Positions 47,845 through 63,858 of a stretch of DNA of 64,000 nt are shown piece by piece. The notes beneath the pieces are model-generated. The model did no database searches, was not told the origin of the DNA, and was given only the letters and a program-made list of their open reading frames with translations. Source of the stretch: Salminus brasiliensis (lineage: Eukaryota > Chordata > Actinopteri > Characiformes > Bryconidae); assembly GCF_030463535.1 (NCBI RefSeq), contig NC_132898.1, positions 22,550,662 through 22,614,661 on the forward strand. The letters are read 5' to 3'. Numbering within the stretch: the first letter of the stretch is position 1; every line of letters begins with the position of its first letter. The position numbers and the translations under genes were made by a program.

Positions 47845-50120
47845 AATCGCAATTAGAAAACAGAGGCAAGGTGAGAAATTCTGGGTAATAATGCTAGTCA
47901 GGCTGGAAGTTTTTACATGCTTTGTATGCTTACTGGCCACTTTATCAGAAACCTATGTCCTGTAGCTCCACCTTGGCATTGGCGTTCAGTAAGAGACTCA
48001 TCTATTGATACAGTTTGTGTTGCCAGTTTCTGACTACAAAGCTGTTCTTGTTCAGGCTTTTAGGTGTCGAACCCACGCTCAACCTAGCATTGGTCTCAAA
48101 AATCTCTTGCCATTAAGATCAATAATAATAACCAGAAACCAACTCAAAACTACACTCCACTGTAGGTGCATGGTCCCTTTAGACTGATGAATGAGTCAAC
48201 GGGGAACTGACAAATTGGGCTGCAACAGATGATCTTCCATCTGTAACCCTACACCTACAAAACACACTTGTACGGAAGGCGTCTTCATGTAGAAACGTCA
48301 GTTCAAATGAGAACTCCTGCTTAATCCTAACACCACTGTTTCATTCAGGGCACCAACTATGATTATTACAGTGAGAACACAAACATACACCAGAGTAAGG
48401 ATGGCATACTGGCTAGTTTGGAAGACTTACTCTGAAAGCAGACTCATAAATGCTTAATCCGGTGTGCGTCAAGCATCACAGCCTTAGAAGGAAAGAACCT
48501 CTTGATCCACTTCACTTCAGGTCAACAACATAGGCCCAAACAGAGGTAGAAAAAAAAATGTGTTAAGGTGGTCCATCATCAACACAGTCTTCATCAACAG
48601 CCTCACAATCAAACTGAGAGACGGCAAACAGAGAAAGCAGACATCTGGCGCATGTCAGAGTGGAGAAAGTTGAGCTGAAGCCAGACAAAGAGCTTCAGGA
48701 CTTGTTTGAGAAGAAGCCCAGTCAACTAATCTGGCTCCTCTCCACTCTGTCAGAGCTTCAGTTCATTCAGAAACTCAGAAACCAAAGCCCGTGCACTCGT
48801 AGTAACACCATTAAAACACATTTAATAAGGATTTTGGGTGACATTAACCATCACCTTCTCCTACCATCTCGGCTAGGAGCTCCACAGTCATCGTTAATCA
48901 TGCAAATTGGATTAGCTCTGCAGCTAGCATTGCAGACTACTTGTGGCTAGCGCAGTTAGCCATGTTTTTTTTACAGCTGGGTTTGCTTCTGGCTTCTTCG
49001 GTGCGATTTTCAATTTGATGACAGGCTGTATGAGCATCACTAGCACTGCCACATTTCAGTCTAAAGCCTGGTTCATTCAGTGTTTTGTGGTGAAACAGTT
49101 TTGCCGGTGTTTCTTCTGTGACTAGGAGACAATGCACACAATCAGCAGCTAACTAGCCAAGCCGGCTAACGGCAACAGCACCCGTTCTCCACGACTCAGT
49201 CCAAAATATTCCATTCAGATATTTAACGATTTCCCCCACTTTGTGCTTAAATGCGGGGTCTGTTTTATAGCATATATTCCTGATAAGCAGACTGTGAGTC
49301 TCGAGTCTCAAAACCAGACCCTGTTTTTATATTAGATCCGTTTTCTTTCAAATGATCCCTTTGGAAAGCACTGCTTGGGTTATTTTCAGCGGATAAGCTG
49401 TGTTTGGTTCATCGTGTCTATTTAATAGACAGAGAAGCGCCTGGAGTTTGAAAACTGATCATAGTTTAAAATATTAGATCTATAATTTCTACAACGGTCC
49501 CATCAGAAAGCACTGCTCGGGTTCCCTATACTGGCGAACCTAGGGTTGGTTCCATGTGTTCGTCTAGAAATAGACGGAGAAGAACCCTAACTTTAAACAC
49601 TGATCAGTGGTAACATATTAGATCTATTTTCTCTAAAAATGATCCCATCTGAAGCGCTGTTGGGTTCTACCCAGTGGAGAACCTGGGTTTGGGTACCTGT
49701 GTTCATCTAACAGAAAGACAACACACAGCAGTTTGTACACACAGCTACATGTGGTGCTATACATGGGTTGATTAATTAATCCCTACTTTAAAAAAAAATC
49801 CCCGTAAAGACAGAATAACAATAAAATCGAGGAGATATTCGACGCTACCAGACACCGCTCCAACTCGTCGACTCCAATTTAGAGAGCGCTGCACTTTTGG
49901 ACTCCTGAGCGGCGGCGATTGCACAAAACAGGCAGGAATATAGAGCTCTACGCTCTTTTCAGAGCATAAGGATACTTCAGAAAATGTCTCACAGGGGTTT
50001 ACGACAAATCGACGACCTAAATGTGTTGATTAAGCGGGGCGGTTTGTGCAGAGATGCAGAAGTTGATGAGCAGAACCGGTCAGTTTGAGCTAAGAGCTAA
50101 AGCTAACGCTGCTCAGTTAC
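47845..50120 (-). other. First intron of usp49, no other gene seen
   Basis: Runs from the acceptor at 47833 up to the proposed donor at 50124. The 49300-49700 part has a weak repeating pattern (GATCCCATCAGAAAGCACTG-like and GAACCTGGGTTTGG-like phrases, three diverged units of about 150 bp). Nothing else was recognised. Confidence 0.45.
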
Positions 50121-50124
50121 TCAC

Positions 50125-50260
50125 CAGCAGAACAAAGAGCCCCTCTCTCACACAGTGGCAACACTCACTACATTAAACTTATCCAGCCGGTCCATGAACA
50201 CGCCGAGTCCAGCATCGACACTCCCCGAAGATTGCTGAAGTGCTGACTTTTAGAGGGAAC
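50125..50260 (-). other. Putative non-coding first exon of usp49
   Basis: On the minus strand CTGCTG followed by GTGAGTAAC makes a consensus donor with exon end at 50125. The 5' end is unknown, perhaps near 50250. Upstream, 50500-50690 is CpG-richer and holds inverted CCAAT boxes (GATTGGTC, TCATTGGC), fitting a promoter. Confidence 0.5.
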
Positions 50261-50499
50261 TAAATATTACCGAATCAACTTTTGTTTAAATCTTTAAACA
50301 AATACAAAAAATAAATAAAATAATAATAATAAAAAAAATCCAGCAGAGATTAAAGTGAACAGATCCGGTAAAAACGAGCAGATCGATGAAAAAACGGTGA
50401 AACTTTTTTCGGAATCAGCACATACTCCACAGCAAGACCTCGCATCAGATTAAGCCGGTTTCTAATCCGCTAAATGTGCTTTAAGTTGTTGTTATTTGT

Positions 50500-50690
50500 A
50501 TATTTAGTTGTTTTTAATGAGTGTGCGGCTTTATTTACCGCCGTCATCCGCACACGCGAGCTGTCACCGTTTCTCAGGTCAACCGAACGCGCTGCTCTGA
50601 TTGGTCTGAAATTAATCAACCCTCCAGCAAAGCTCGGTTATCATTGGCTCACAACACATCGGTCACACCATGAGGGCGGGGCTAATCCAA
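50500..50690 (-). promoter_or_regulatory. Likely usp49 promoter region
   Basis: Relative CpG enrichment (GCCGCCGTCATCCGCACACG, CGAACGCGCTGC) together with CCAAT boxes on the minus strand at about 50600 and 50643 and a GGGCGGGGC GC box at 50674-50682. The position upstream of the proposed usp49 first exon supports the assignment. Confidence 0.45.
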
Positions 50691-50844
50691 TCAGTGTTTT
50701 TCTGTAGACCGGATTGTGTATAAATGTTTACATCTAAATTTATGTACAAAATGTGTCTGAACATAGTCACAGAGGTTACCTGATATAACCTCTATATAAC
50801 ATTAGAATGAACCCAAATAGAGAACTAAGGCACTGCTGCTGTGA

Positions 50845-51230
50845 CCTGAGGATCGCTGGTTTGAATTCTGGGACATGCTGCCCGCCGTCAGCAGCCGGAG
50901 CCCAAAAGAGCACATTGGCCTTGCTCTCTCCGGGTGGGTAGATGGCGCTCTCTCTCTCCCCCCCTGTCTTCCCACATTACTTCAGTGTGATGCTAGCATC
51001 TAGTGTCTGCTAGGCAGTGCATCAAAACTGGGTAACTGGCCCTTTTATCCAAGCGCTTTGGTTTCTCAATGATATTGCATCAGTGGTTCAAATAGAGGCG
51101 GCACATGTGTCGGAGAAGGCATGTGTCAGCCCCCCCCTCCATGTCGGTAGCTTTACATGTGATTGGGGGGAAAGGTACTAACAAGTGGGTGGGATATCTA
51201 AAATTGGGGAGGAAAATTATGTAACTACTG
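50845..51230 (+). mobile_element. tRNA-derived SINE family B, copy 3
   Basis: Starts with a tRNA-like head (GAGGATCGCTGGTTTGAATT, box B-like) and GCCGTCAGCAGCCGGAGC. The body then matches 32205-32560, including GGCACATGTGTCGGAGAAGG and a GGGTGGGATATCTAAAATTG tail. It sits between usp49 and the 3' end of med20. Confidence 0.7.
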
Positions 51231-51354
51231 AAAAAGAAAAAAAAAGAACCCCAACTAAACATAAAGTCAGTTGTCAACTACTGTGTCAGCCTGTAAAATA
51301 AAACACTAGAATAAACCCAAATAAATATGAAGCCAGTGGTCAGTGAGCAAATGC

Positions 51355-51360
51355 TTTATT
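51355..51360 (-). terminator. med20 poly(A) signal
   Basis: AATAAA on the minus strand, 289 bases past the med20 stop codon, giving a 3' UTR of about 300 bases. Confidence 0.65.
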
Positions 51361-51648
51361 TTAGCAAAATCTTATTACAAAAAAAGGAAAGGAAAAATAA
51401 TTCAGTCTGCTGAATAAAAAAAAAAGCTTCAGACCAATAACAGTTAAAGTCACACAACTGACCAGAATTAAAATTCCTGTGTTTCTCAGCATAGTCTCTG
51501 TGTTCTCCACCTGTAGCTTCTTCTACCAGTCCAGGTGTTTGTCTGTATTTTGGACATCCACACTGACGCTTTAATCCGTGCTGTGTGTGTCCGCAGCCCA
51601 TCTGTACACACTCTGGACAGGTGCGTTCAGTCTGTGGTGATGCAGGGG

Positions 51649-53177
51649 TTATCGGACGCTGCTCCCTGGGAGTACCTGCTGTTTTCGTACTTTGCTGAAC
51701 AGCTCCAGGTACTGGCTCATGGTGTCCATGCAGTCGGCCGGAGCGAACAGACCCTCTGGCTTGCTGGTGAACACGGACGGGATCTCGGGAGCGTTGGAGC
51801 CCAGAAAGCTCTGCATGAACTCCTTCATTAAGTTCCAGCAGTCTCCAGGAACCACACAAGCACAGTACTCCACCTGCACACACACAGGGCACGCTTGCTT
51901 ATTAAGAATAATAAAAACATATGTTGTTCACCATGCTGCACAATCCAAAAAACACCAGAATGGAATCAGAATATTGGAAGTTTGGAAGGAATATTGATTA
52001 GGAACATTATCTTTAGTGAACATAAACTGCACTTTTGAAAGCTGCGTATTATAATATAACTATTACAACTTCATTCTGAATATTAAAGTTATTATAACTA
52101 ATGTTATTATACTGATGATATTACATCATATTATACATGTTATTTATACTGATAATCTAGAAGAAAACTCTGACCTCCACAGAAATCCCCCTGGCACTGG
52201 AGCTCATGGTTACCGTGCCAACCTTCACCAGGAAGTCGCAGTATCTGTAGCGTGCGCCACGGCTCTCCACCTTGTGACCTTTAGCGTTCTGAAAGTGGCT
52301 CTTTAGCTTCACCATCAGGACGTCGAAGTTAGCGTCAGCAGTCAGATACGGACCACCCTCATACAGAGCCAGGCAGCTCAGTGGTGTCTCGGAGTTATGC
52401 ATCACATACAGCAGCTTAGAGGGCTGACCTAACACACACACACAAACACACACACTTCAAGTATCTCCCGATATTTTGGTTGAAAAACTGCACACAAATT
52501 TCAGAGCTATGAAAAAAATGTTAAAATTGCCACAGTGCATAAATACATGCAAATAGGAGAGCTTAATCTTGCTTTGTTTGACCAAAAAGCTAGACTTCAC
52601 ATTTCAGAACAGTGAAAAAATAAAAGATTTAGGGCACCAGTAAGCTTCATGGTATCAGAGTTCTCTATTTCCGATACCAATATAAGGGCTGATACCGATA
52701 CAATATCTGGGGGGGCTTTAAAACCCTCTAGCCCACACCTGGCATTAGGCATGGTGCAAATAGGTTCATGTTTATCTGCTCTATTCTATTGGCTCTGTCT
52801 GTGTGCATTTATCAGCGATGGATACAACTTAACATAGCTGAATGCATTAATTAGGAGGTTGCTGGTTCAAACCTCATACAGTACAGATACAGTAGTCTCA
52901 GAGAGCATAACTCTCTCTCTGTCTGTCTGTGTCTCTCTCTCTTTCTCTCTCTCTCTCATATACATATATACATATACAGTATGTATGTATGTGTGTGCGT
53001 GCGCGTGTGTGCGTATTTGTTACCAGTGGCATTCCCTGTAGCATGATACGTCTCGCAGTCCACAAAGAAACTGCCCTGCTTCAAGGCGCCGAGCTGCTCC
53101 AGCTTTTTATGCAGCTGATCCACCGTCTGCTGCACACTCTTCCCCTCCGCCACAGGCACCTGACACACACTACAGCG

Positions 53178-53231
<54 letters not shown>

Positions 53232-54076
53232 ATATAGTAATTTTGTATGCTAGCTATTGTAAAAGTAAAGTAGCCAAAGTATCTCTACTCTATTCCACAC
53301 TACTCGTCACCTCATTTACTAAAGTCTTTAAGAGCTGAATGACAGGCTGGAGGAGGACCACTGATCAGGGGCAGAAGAGAATTAATTACATTAACTTAAT
53401 TCAGTATATTTTAGGTTGAATTTTGGATAAGTTTGTAGTTTTGTGAGCATGCTCAGTTCATTATCCAAGTAGCTACGTACATATTAAATAATCTACTTTG
53501 TTTTTTACTCAAGTCTACGTTCATGAACAGTTATACGACAGGACTTACTACATGTGTTCTATAGGAATCTCACAGACAATTACTACTGTTTTCGTAACCT
53601 GTAAATACTACAGGAACATTATACATACGCAAAAAATGATAGATTATTGTCAAAGTACCATAGATCACTATAGATCACTCCTCTCACTCTTGAGCTGCAG
53701 TGTTTTATGTTACATCCAAACAGAGAAGAATAAAGCCAGTTCTGACTGGTGGAATCGTGCTTAATAATCCAAATAAGTCAAATAAGCCAAATCAGTTAAC
53801 TAGATGCCATAAGAAGACCCACTGCATCTCTGTAAATAAGCTAGTTAGTTATTTTCCTTGCAGTCTTGATTATTTCATTACTAATGATTGGACTGCAGTC
53901 TGTTTTATAAGAGCAGCTGTGGGCTTCAGATCAGAAAGCAGCATAAAGAATGATATTAATATTGCTGATCAACAGTGTGCAGTCTTCACAGGTCAATATA
54001 ATCACCTTTAGGACCCAGTAAATCAGTAAAAGAGTAAAACAGAACTATATTATCCTTCTTACCAGGTAACTCCCAT
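51649..54076 (-). CDS. med20: Mediator complex subunit 20
   Basis: Four coding exons on the minus strand: 54076-54063, 53169-53024, 52428-52175 and 51873-51649. The product is 212 aa, exactly the human length. The first exon holds only MGVT and two bases of the next codon. The protein reads on through [91 protein letters not shown] and a C-terminal [11 protein letters not shown]. This is the TBP-related Med20 fold, part of the Mediator head module that joins activators to RNA polymerase II. It is divergent with bysl, and downstream of it lies usp49 on the same strand. The exon 2 acceptor is preceded by a TG microsatellite. Confidence 0.95.
52631..52815. mobile_element. Composite fragment: hAT-like plus Tc1-MITE
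   Basis: 52631-52710 repeats the AAGCTTCATGGTATCAG and CCGATACC wording of 38720. 52712-52815 (CTAGCCCACACCTGGCATTA, GTTCATGTTTATCTGC) matches the middle of the Tc1 MITE at 61160-61230. It lies in a med20 intron. Confidence 0.55.
53180..53229. repeat. (CA)n microsatellite at the med20 exon 2 acceptor
   Basis: About 25 CA repeats; on the sense strand a TG tract ends about 10 bases before the acceptor GTAG of med20 exon 2 (exon start 53169). Confidence 0.95.
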
Positions 54077-54994
54077 CCCTGCACAGCGCGGCCACAACCG
54101 CTTCAAAACACCCCTGGCCGTCCGGCGCCCCCAAACTGCATCCGGGTACTAACAAAATTAAAGTACCTGTAACGTGTACTAAAGTCGTATATTACATCTT
54201 TAACGTTCAATATTAACTAATCGATATAAACAACAAAACGTTGCCGCACACTAGAAGAGTGTATACCTGGAAAAATGAATGAATAAACGTATGAATAGGA
54301 AAAGGTGCTGCGTACAAATCCGTCTTTAAACACACCCGGCACCCCCTGGTTTCCGGTCTGAATGGACTTCTACTTTCTCAACAAAAGAAAGTCTATATGT
54401 CTAATTATTTAAAATAAAATAAAGAATTTTTTTGTAATGTAACGTTTTTAAACATTTGTATTTGTGAAGATTACGTGTAAAAACAGTTGAAATATTTTTC
54501 AATGTTTTCCAATACTTAGTTTTGCTGTAGATATTCTTCAAATTAGTTGACCAAAAAAAAAGAAAATAGAAAATAAAATGTTAATTATCTAACATAGCTA
54601 TGCAATTATGTTCTGACACACAAATTGCCACTAAATACGTCTTAAATAGGTCTTGTGTCTTCTATATTTTGATTTCTAATATATGTCTAAAATATTTTGA
54701 ACATATTTTGTATATGTTTTAGATATTTATCGAGGTGTGCTGTGTGTGATATGTGTGTATATGACCAAAGAATATTGATTTTGATTACATTTTGACTGAG
54801 GCTTTTAAATCAGTCAGACCTAACCAGCCACCGAAGGGTCCTTGAGTGCAGTTTATGGCATTGTCAGTCTACGGCAGCGCACGCTGCTTTAACTGGCCTC
54901 CATTTGCTTTGAGGGGACCCACGTGTGTGTACTGGTGGTGAAGCAGAGGGTTTTCGGGAGCCCCAAACACCACATTTCTGATTAGCCTGTCGCC
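54077..54994. promoter_or_regulatory. Divergent med20/bysl promoter interval
   Basis: 918 bp separate the two start codons. The med20 side (54085-54370) has a GCCGTCCGGCGCC patch and ETS-like TTCCGG (about 54350). The middle is AT-rich with TA-rich and T-rich words. The bysl side (54830-54990) is again GC-richer. No TATA box is evident near either start. Inferred as two linked housekeeping promoters; a single shared core looks less likely given the AT-rich middle. Confidence 0.5.
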
Positions 54995-58625
<3,631 letters not shown>

Positions 58626-58639
58626 GAACATTAAATCTG

Positions 58640-60680
58640 TTTACAAAAAGGACTCTCTGATTCAACAAAATGATTAGTGTTTATTATTTGGCTATAATAG
58701 TAGAAGGAAGGTAGAGAGTGTTTCTTGTCTGGTGACTGATGACTCGTTTTCCACTCAAATACCTTTAATTTATTGTAGCAGCGAGGGAGCGCTGCTGAGT
58801 CACCATTGTATGCAGTGAAAAGTGAGAATGGTACTTGGTGTACCTTTAATTTAGCTACAGTTTGAAACATTTTTATCTACCTTAAGGTCAGGAATTTTGT
58901 TCCTGATGCTTTTGGATTCTGTCTAATGAAGGCTATCTATAGTATACACACGTCAAAAAATTCTTTACCTTTGAACTTTAGGGTTTTCCCTCCTATATAA
59001 GAGCCAAAGGTCATACAACTAATAAGAGCTATTTGCGTTGTAGAAATGCCTTCCTTTCTGCTGCCAGACCCAAGATTTTGCCTTAAGCAGGTTTCCAACT
59101 GCAAGCGAGTTGGAGCCTGCAAGGATGACCTGTGCGGATATGTGAATAACATGAAAATAAGCCCTGATCTTGAAAGCTCAGGTCGGGGCCAGCTCATGTA
59201 CGCCATAATTCATGGCTCACAAACACGTGTAATAAAAGTGTAACTGAGATAAGCCTGATCTATCTCTCATTAATTTAAGCAGAAGGTGTTTATCTGCACC
59301 TGCTTTCACTGCTGCTGTTTACTGTTCGTGACCTGTTTTCTTGGCAGGTGAGAGGCGTTGAGTTTCGGCCACATGGCCCGACTGACTTTCGATTTCATGT
59401 TTACTTTCTTATGTAAAGGCTAAAGGTGTGCAGAGCAAACCGAAAGCCATCCTCCAGTAAAAGTGGTTATCCTAATGTGAAATAAAGAAGCAGTAAGACT
59501 TTCTACCCTGAGGTAGCAGCTCAGAAGAACTACTGGAGTTCTTCTAAAACTGCAGTGGAGTGCATCCAGCATCTCTGAACACCAGCACTGAAGTGTGTTG
59601 GATTCTTTTGGTGTCAACATTGCTCATGTGCTTGAGTTTAGAGTGACTTGTTTTCATGTTTGTTGTGTTGTGCAGTAACTTGATCAACACGTGGTATGTT
59701 TTTCTTTTGAGTTTGATGGTTCAGCTGGTCTACCAGCATGTCCAACCAGACCTAGTTCACCTGTATGACCGCCTTGATCAACCTAGTTAACCAATATGCC
59801 AGTACAACCAGCTCGCAGATCAGACTAATTAAGTTGGTCATACTGGTAGACCAACTTCTTCATCGAACTCCATCTGAATGACCAGCTTTGCAACCACCGC
59901 TTTGACTGTCAAAGACCAGCTTAGACCATCTGAAACCATGCAGCTACCAGCAAACAGCTTTCTCAGTTATTTCTGAATCCTCTACAGCTCTTAATTTTCA
60001 TTCACTGCTTCCTAGGCCTGGTTGAGGAATTGGACATTTAGCTGGACCATGCAGGGGGGTGTTTGGTTATGCTGGTAGAACAAATAAGTTGGAGGTCCTT
60101 CTAGTTTACCAGTTAAACCATCAAACTCAAACCAGAACACCCCCTATTCAGGTCTTCCAGCTGGAGCTGCTCAAGCTGGGGATTCCTATTCGGAATTGGA
60201 TGTAGACTTATAATATTCAAAAACACTGATTACAAATAGAACACACTTCCTCTCATTTTTCCATGGTAGTGCACATATAACTAAGTAAATTATATTCCTA
60301 TATTCGTATAAAAAAAGGTCAAATTTGATATGAAAATGTGATGTTATTTACAACACGTTTCTGACAGAAACTGAAGGTGGTCTGTCTCACTATAAAGAGT
60401 TTTCGAGCAACGGGGGAGATTCTGACTGACTTTTTAATATTTCTCCAAATTGTTGAAGAAAACCAACGAAATAAAACGATACAGAACCGTGATATTAGCT
60501 ATATTTAATAAACACATTAGCATATGCTAGCCGAGCACTGAGTGGTTTAAACGTCATCTCCGCAGCGAACGCTAACCGCTCAGCGCTGTCTTAGCTCAGC
60601 AACCTGTGGGCCGCTTCTCACCAGCTCACTGCGGAAATTATCTTTGTGACTGGTTTGGGTAAAAACAACAGTCACATCCA
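58640..60680. other. bysl-ccnd3 intergenic region
   Basis: No exon was recognised. An AATAAA at about 59482 could be a second bysl poly(A) site. A MITE occupies 59706-60131. The last 150 bp before ccnd3 is GC-richer and holds GCGAACGCTAACCGCTCAGC-type sequence, probably promoter and 5' UTR. Confidence 0.5.
59706..60131. mobile_element. MITE with TIRs and internal palindromes
   Basis: The left end reads TTGAGTTTGATGGTTCAGCT and the right end, on the other strand, TTGAGTTTGATGGTTTAACT. In between, words such as GGTCTACCAGCATG and CATACTGGTAGACC oppose each other, so much of the element can fold. The type is frequent in fish. A target duplication was not clear. Confidence 0.65.
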
Positions 60681-60685
60681 TTTAA

Positions 60686-61583
60686 ATGGAGTTAACGTGT
60701 CACGAAAATGAAGAATTCCTGTTCAGCTCGGAAGCCTTCACACACCGAGGGCCTGTTCGGGCTTGCTGCGACCCGGCCCTGACCCGGGACAGCCGAGTGT
60801 GGAGGAACCTGCTGGCCCTGGAGAAGGCTAATGTTATCTCAGGGTCTTACTTTGGTACCGTTCAGACCGGTATACAACCTTATATGCGAAGAATTTTAGC
60901 AGTTTGGATGCTGCAGGTAATAATATTCTAGTGATAATTCTGTAATACAGAACCTGAATAAGTCGGATTTGTAATTGTATGAAGTTCTTGTGAAAAGCAG
61001 AACTCACGACCTCGAAGATGTTAACTTACACTATATGGACAAAAGTATGGGGACACATCTTCATTCATTCTTTGTTTCTTCCAAAATGAAGGGTATTGCT
61101 TTTGTTGAACTAACTGTCTCTACTGTTCAGGGAAGGCTTTGGGATTAGCAGTGCCTCTAGTATACCCCTCTAGCCCACGCCTGGGAGTAGACATGATGCC
61201 AGTACGTTCATATTTATCTGCCACAGATGAGTGGGTAGGAGTCCTATTCTATTGGCAGTACTTCTCTACAGGGACTAGACAAGCTGTGTGTGCATTTAAA
61301 AGGCTGTAAAGTAAAATGTAATGTCTTAGTAATACAAACTTTAAGACTACTGTACTGTATGATACTGGTAAACTACAGTAGTCCTCTCAAATCTGCAAGT
61401 TTCTGATTTGAAGATTCATATAAGCATAATTTGCACAAGTTTTGTGGAAATTATGGTGTAGAAACAACTTTATTTTACCATCTTAAACAACATAATCCCT
61501 GAAACATAGGCCAGGAAATACCATGGAGTGCAATGGTCTTGTCTATTATTATTGTCTGTTATTATTATTAAAGAATAAATGTG

Positions 61584-61639
<56 letters not shown>

Positions 61640-63188
61640 AATATGTTTGGTGTTATAAATAAATACTGAGATTTTAACATTACCCTTAACAAGGTTTTTA
61701 TCAGTTCGTTGATCACAGTTTACATTGTTCTCTATCAAGCTATGGCCTAATAGCAATTTTTGGTAAGCAAAATGTAATGAAAACAAATGCCTGTGGCTAA
61801 TAAGCTCAATCTCACACTACAAATATGATACACATACATTTAGTCTACTTATTCATGGTCATTTATAGCAAATGTAGTTAGTTTAAAGAAAACAAAAAAC
61901 TAAATGTAATTCCTCAGTAACACTAAAAACTAGATGAGTATAATGTAAATTGATGATAGTGTATCAGACATTACCAAGGGTGCCAATGAATATGGACATA
62001 TGACAAAAATCTACAGGTGCTCTTAATAAACATTACATTTCTTGTAATGAGTCATTCTTGTATATCCTGAAGTAAAATGTAGTAATTATTAGAAGTTTCT
62101 GAATTTGGTGATTCTTATAGGAATCCAGTTAACAATTATTAATATGTTTGGTAATGTTTTGTAAGCAAAATGTCATGTAGCTAATTAGCTCAATATCACA
62201 CTAAAATATGATGATCACCAATAATCTACAATATTTTCTTCTCCTGTAATATTGAAATATTAAGCTAATTTGCTTGTGTTAGTAAATATGATCTACAGTA
62301 ACACTACATGAACATGAACCATGTTTTAAAGAACCATTCATGTTTAAAGAACCAACCTTGGTAAAGGTTGTTTACCAATGTGAAGTGTCTTATACTCACA
62401 TATCTCTTGATACTCACATATTTCAAACATGATTCCTTGTGGAACCAAAGATGGTTCTTCTGTGGCACTGCTCAAAGAGCCTTATGTAGCACCTTTATTT
62501 TTTAAGAGTGTGTAGTAATACTTGCGTATGCTGAGGTTAAGTGTAGTAATTGTTTCAAGTTTCTTTTTGGAATCCAGTAGAGGTTTCTTTAGTATTACTG
62601 TAGATCATGTTCATATGTCCACCCTTGGTAACATTTGGTGAGCAAAAATGTTATGAAAAATGCCTGTAGCTTAATCGTACTCTAAAATATATAATTAATC
62701 TGACCTTGAATTAAAGTAAAAATGTATTTTAATGATAAATGAACAGAAATGTAATATCAAATGTAATTCTGGGAAATATCAAATGTAATTCTGGGAAAAT
62801 GCAGACTACTGTGGAAAAGGTGGTGTATTTCCCGCTGATTTTCCGCTGAGGCCACTGACAACATTGCCCCAGAGGCGAAAGTGTGTGTGTGTGTCACTTT
62901 CATGTTAAAGCCAGCGTAGTAGTAGTGACTCATTTCTGACAACGTCTCATCTCCCGGCTTTGTGTTCAACAGGTGTGTGAGGAGCAGCGCTGCGAGGAGG
63001 AAGTGTTTCCGTTGGCAGTTCACTACCTGGACCGGTACATGGCCCGCCATACCATAGACAGAACCAGCCTGCAGCTGCTCGGAACCGTCTGCTTGTTCCT
63101 GGCCTCCAAACTCAGAGAAGCGGTTCCTCTGAGTGCCACCAAACTGTGCATCTACACCGACAATGCTGTCTGCCTGTCGCAGCTGCTG
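60686..63188 (+). CDS. ccnd3: Cyclin D3, first two coding exons (gene runs off the window)
   Basis: Exons are 60686-60916 (77 codons) and 62973-63188 (72 codons), both phase 0. The start MELTCHE holds the LxCxE pocket-protein (Rb) binding motif at residues 3-7, as in D-type cyclins. The cyclin box begins in exon 1 ([11 protein letters not shown]) and continues with [39 protein letters not shown] and [10 protein letters not shown]. Cyclin D3 activates CDK4/6 to phosphorylate Rb at G1/S. Exon 2 ends at the donor GTAACG (63189), matching the human exon border before DWE. The remaining exons, about 140 residues and the PEST-like tail, lie beyond base 64000. Cyclin D1 and D2 are similar; adjacency to bysl and med20 makes D3 by far the best call. 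Confidence 0.94.
61030..61312 (+). mobile_element. Tc1-type MITE in ccnd3 intron 1
   Basis: Begins ACTATATGGACAAAAGTATG and GGGACACATCTTCATTCATT. Middle words CTCTAGCCCACGCCTGGGAG and GGAGTCCTATTCTATTGGCA are shared with 35139-35515 and 52712-52815. The right terminal repeat is not clear, so it may be truncated. Confidence 0.65.
61589..61637. repeat. (TA)n microsatellite
   Basis: About 24 TA repeats in ccnd3 intron 1, preceded by an ATT-rich stretch. Confidence 0.95.
62320..62515. mobile_element. AAGAACC-type MITE
   Basis: TTTAAAGAACCATTCATG, TGGAACCAAAGATGGTTCTT, CTGTGGCACTGCTCAAAGAG and a TTTTTAAGAGTGTGTAG end match the family at 22911-23397. The TTAAAGAACC and AAGAGTGT ends suggest a nearly complete copy. 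Confidence 0.55.
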
Positions 63189-63820
63189 GTAACGTCAACA
63201 AACCAGTCACCTAAAGATAACGTCTATTAATTCAACTTCAGAGTGTTCAGACTGGTCTGGCTCAACCTGATCTTTCTGGAAGATCAGGAAAAAAGAAATA
63301 TTTATTCTTATTCAGTCAACTTATTTTTAAGCGTTGGTTTGATTTCTGATAAATAATCAAGAAGGAAAAGTTGTGATGTAGAGTCACTCCAGCAGTAAAA
63401 ACACTCCTTCTGAGCATTAAGGAAAACATCAAAATAAATAATGAATAATCAGTACAAAAACAAAACAACTAAAAAGTGAAATAAAGCCAGTTTGTGCCAG
63501 TGTACACCAAAACACTACTCCAGTGTATTATTTATTATTTAATAACTATAAATATTAAGTAGATATTGATTAGTCCTTTAGATGTAAAAGACTCAATACC
63601 ATAAGCCATATTAAGTTTTTAAATTTTAATGTACAGTAATTTACATATAAAATGTTTTACAGTGTTATTGTGGATAATAAATGTATGTATTTTTACTTTC
63701 TACATATTAGTTTTATTATAAATATACCAGAGTATTAAGCTCATAAAACCACATTATAAATGTTAATGGTATTAGCACTTATTATTAGCACACTAAATAT
63801 AAAATGTTTTACAAATTATT

Positions 63821-63858
<38 letters not shown>

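Noticed and set aside
46252-47856. Plus-strand frames of 90-125 codons across 46.2-47.9 kb
   Set aside because: They are shadows of the GC-rich usp49 coding exons on the minus strand.
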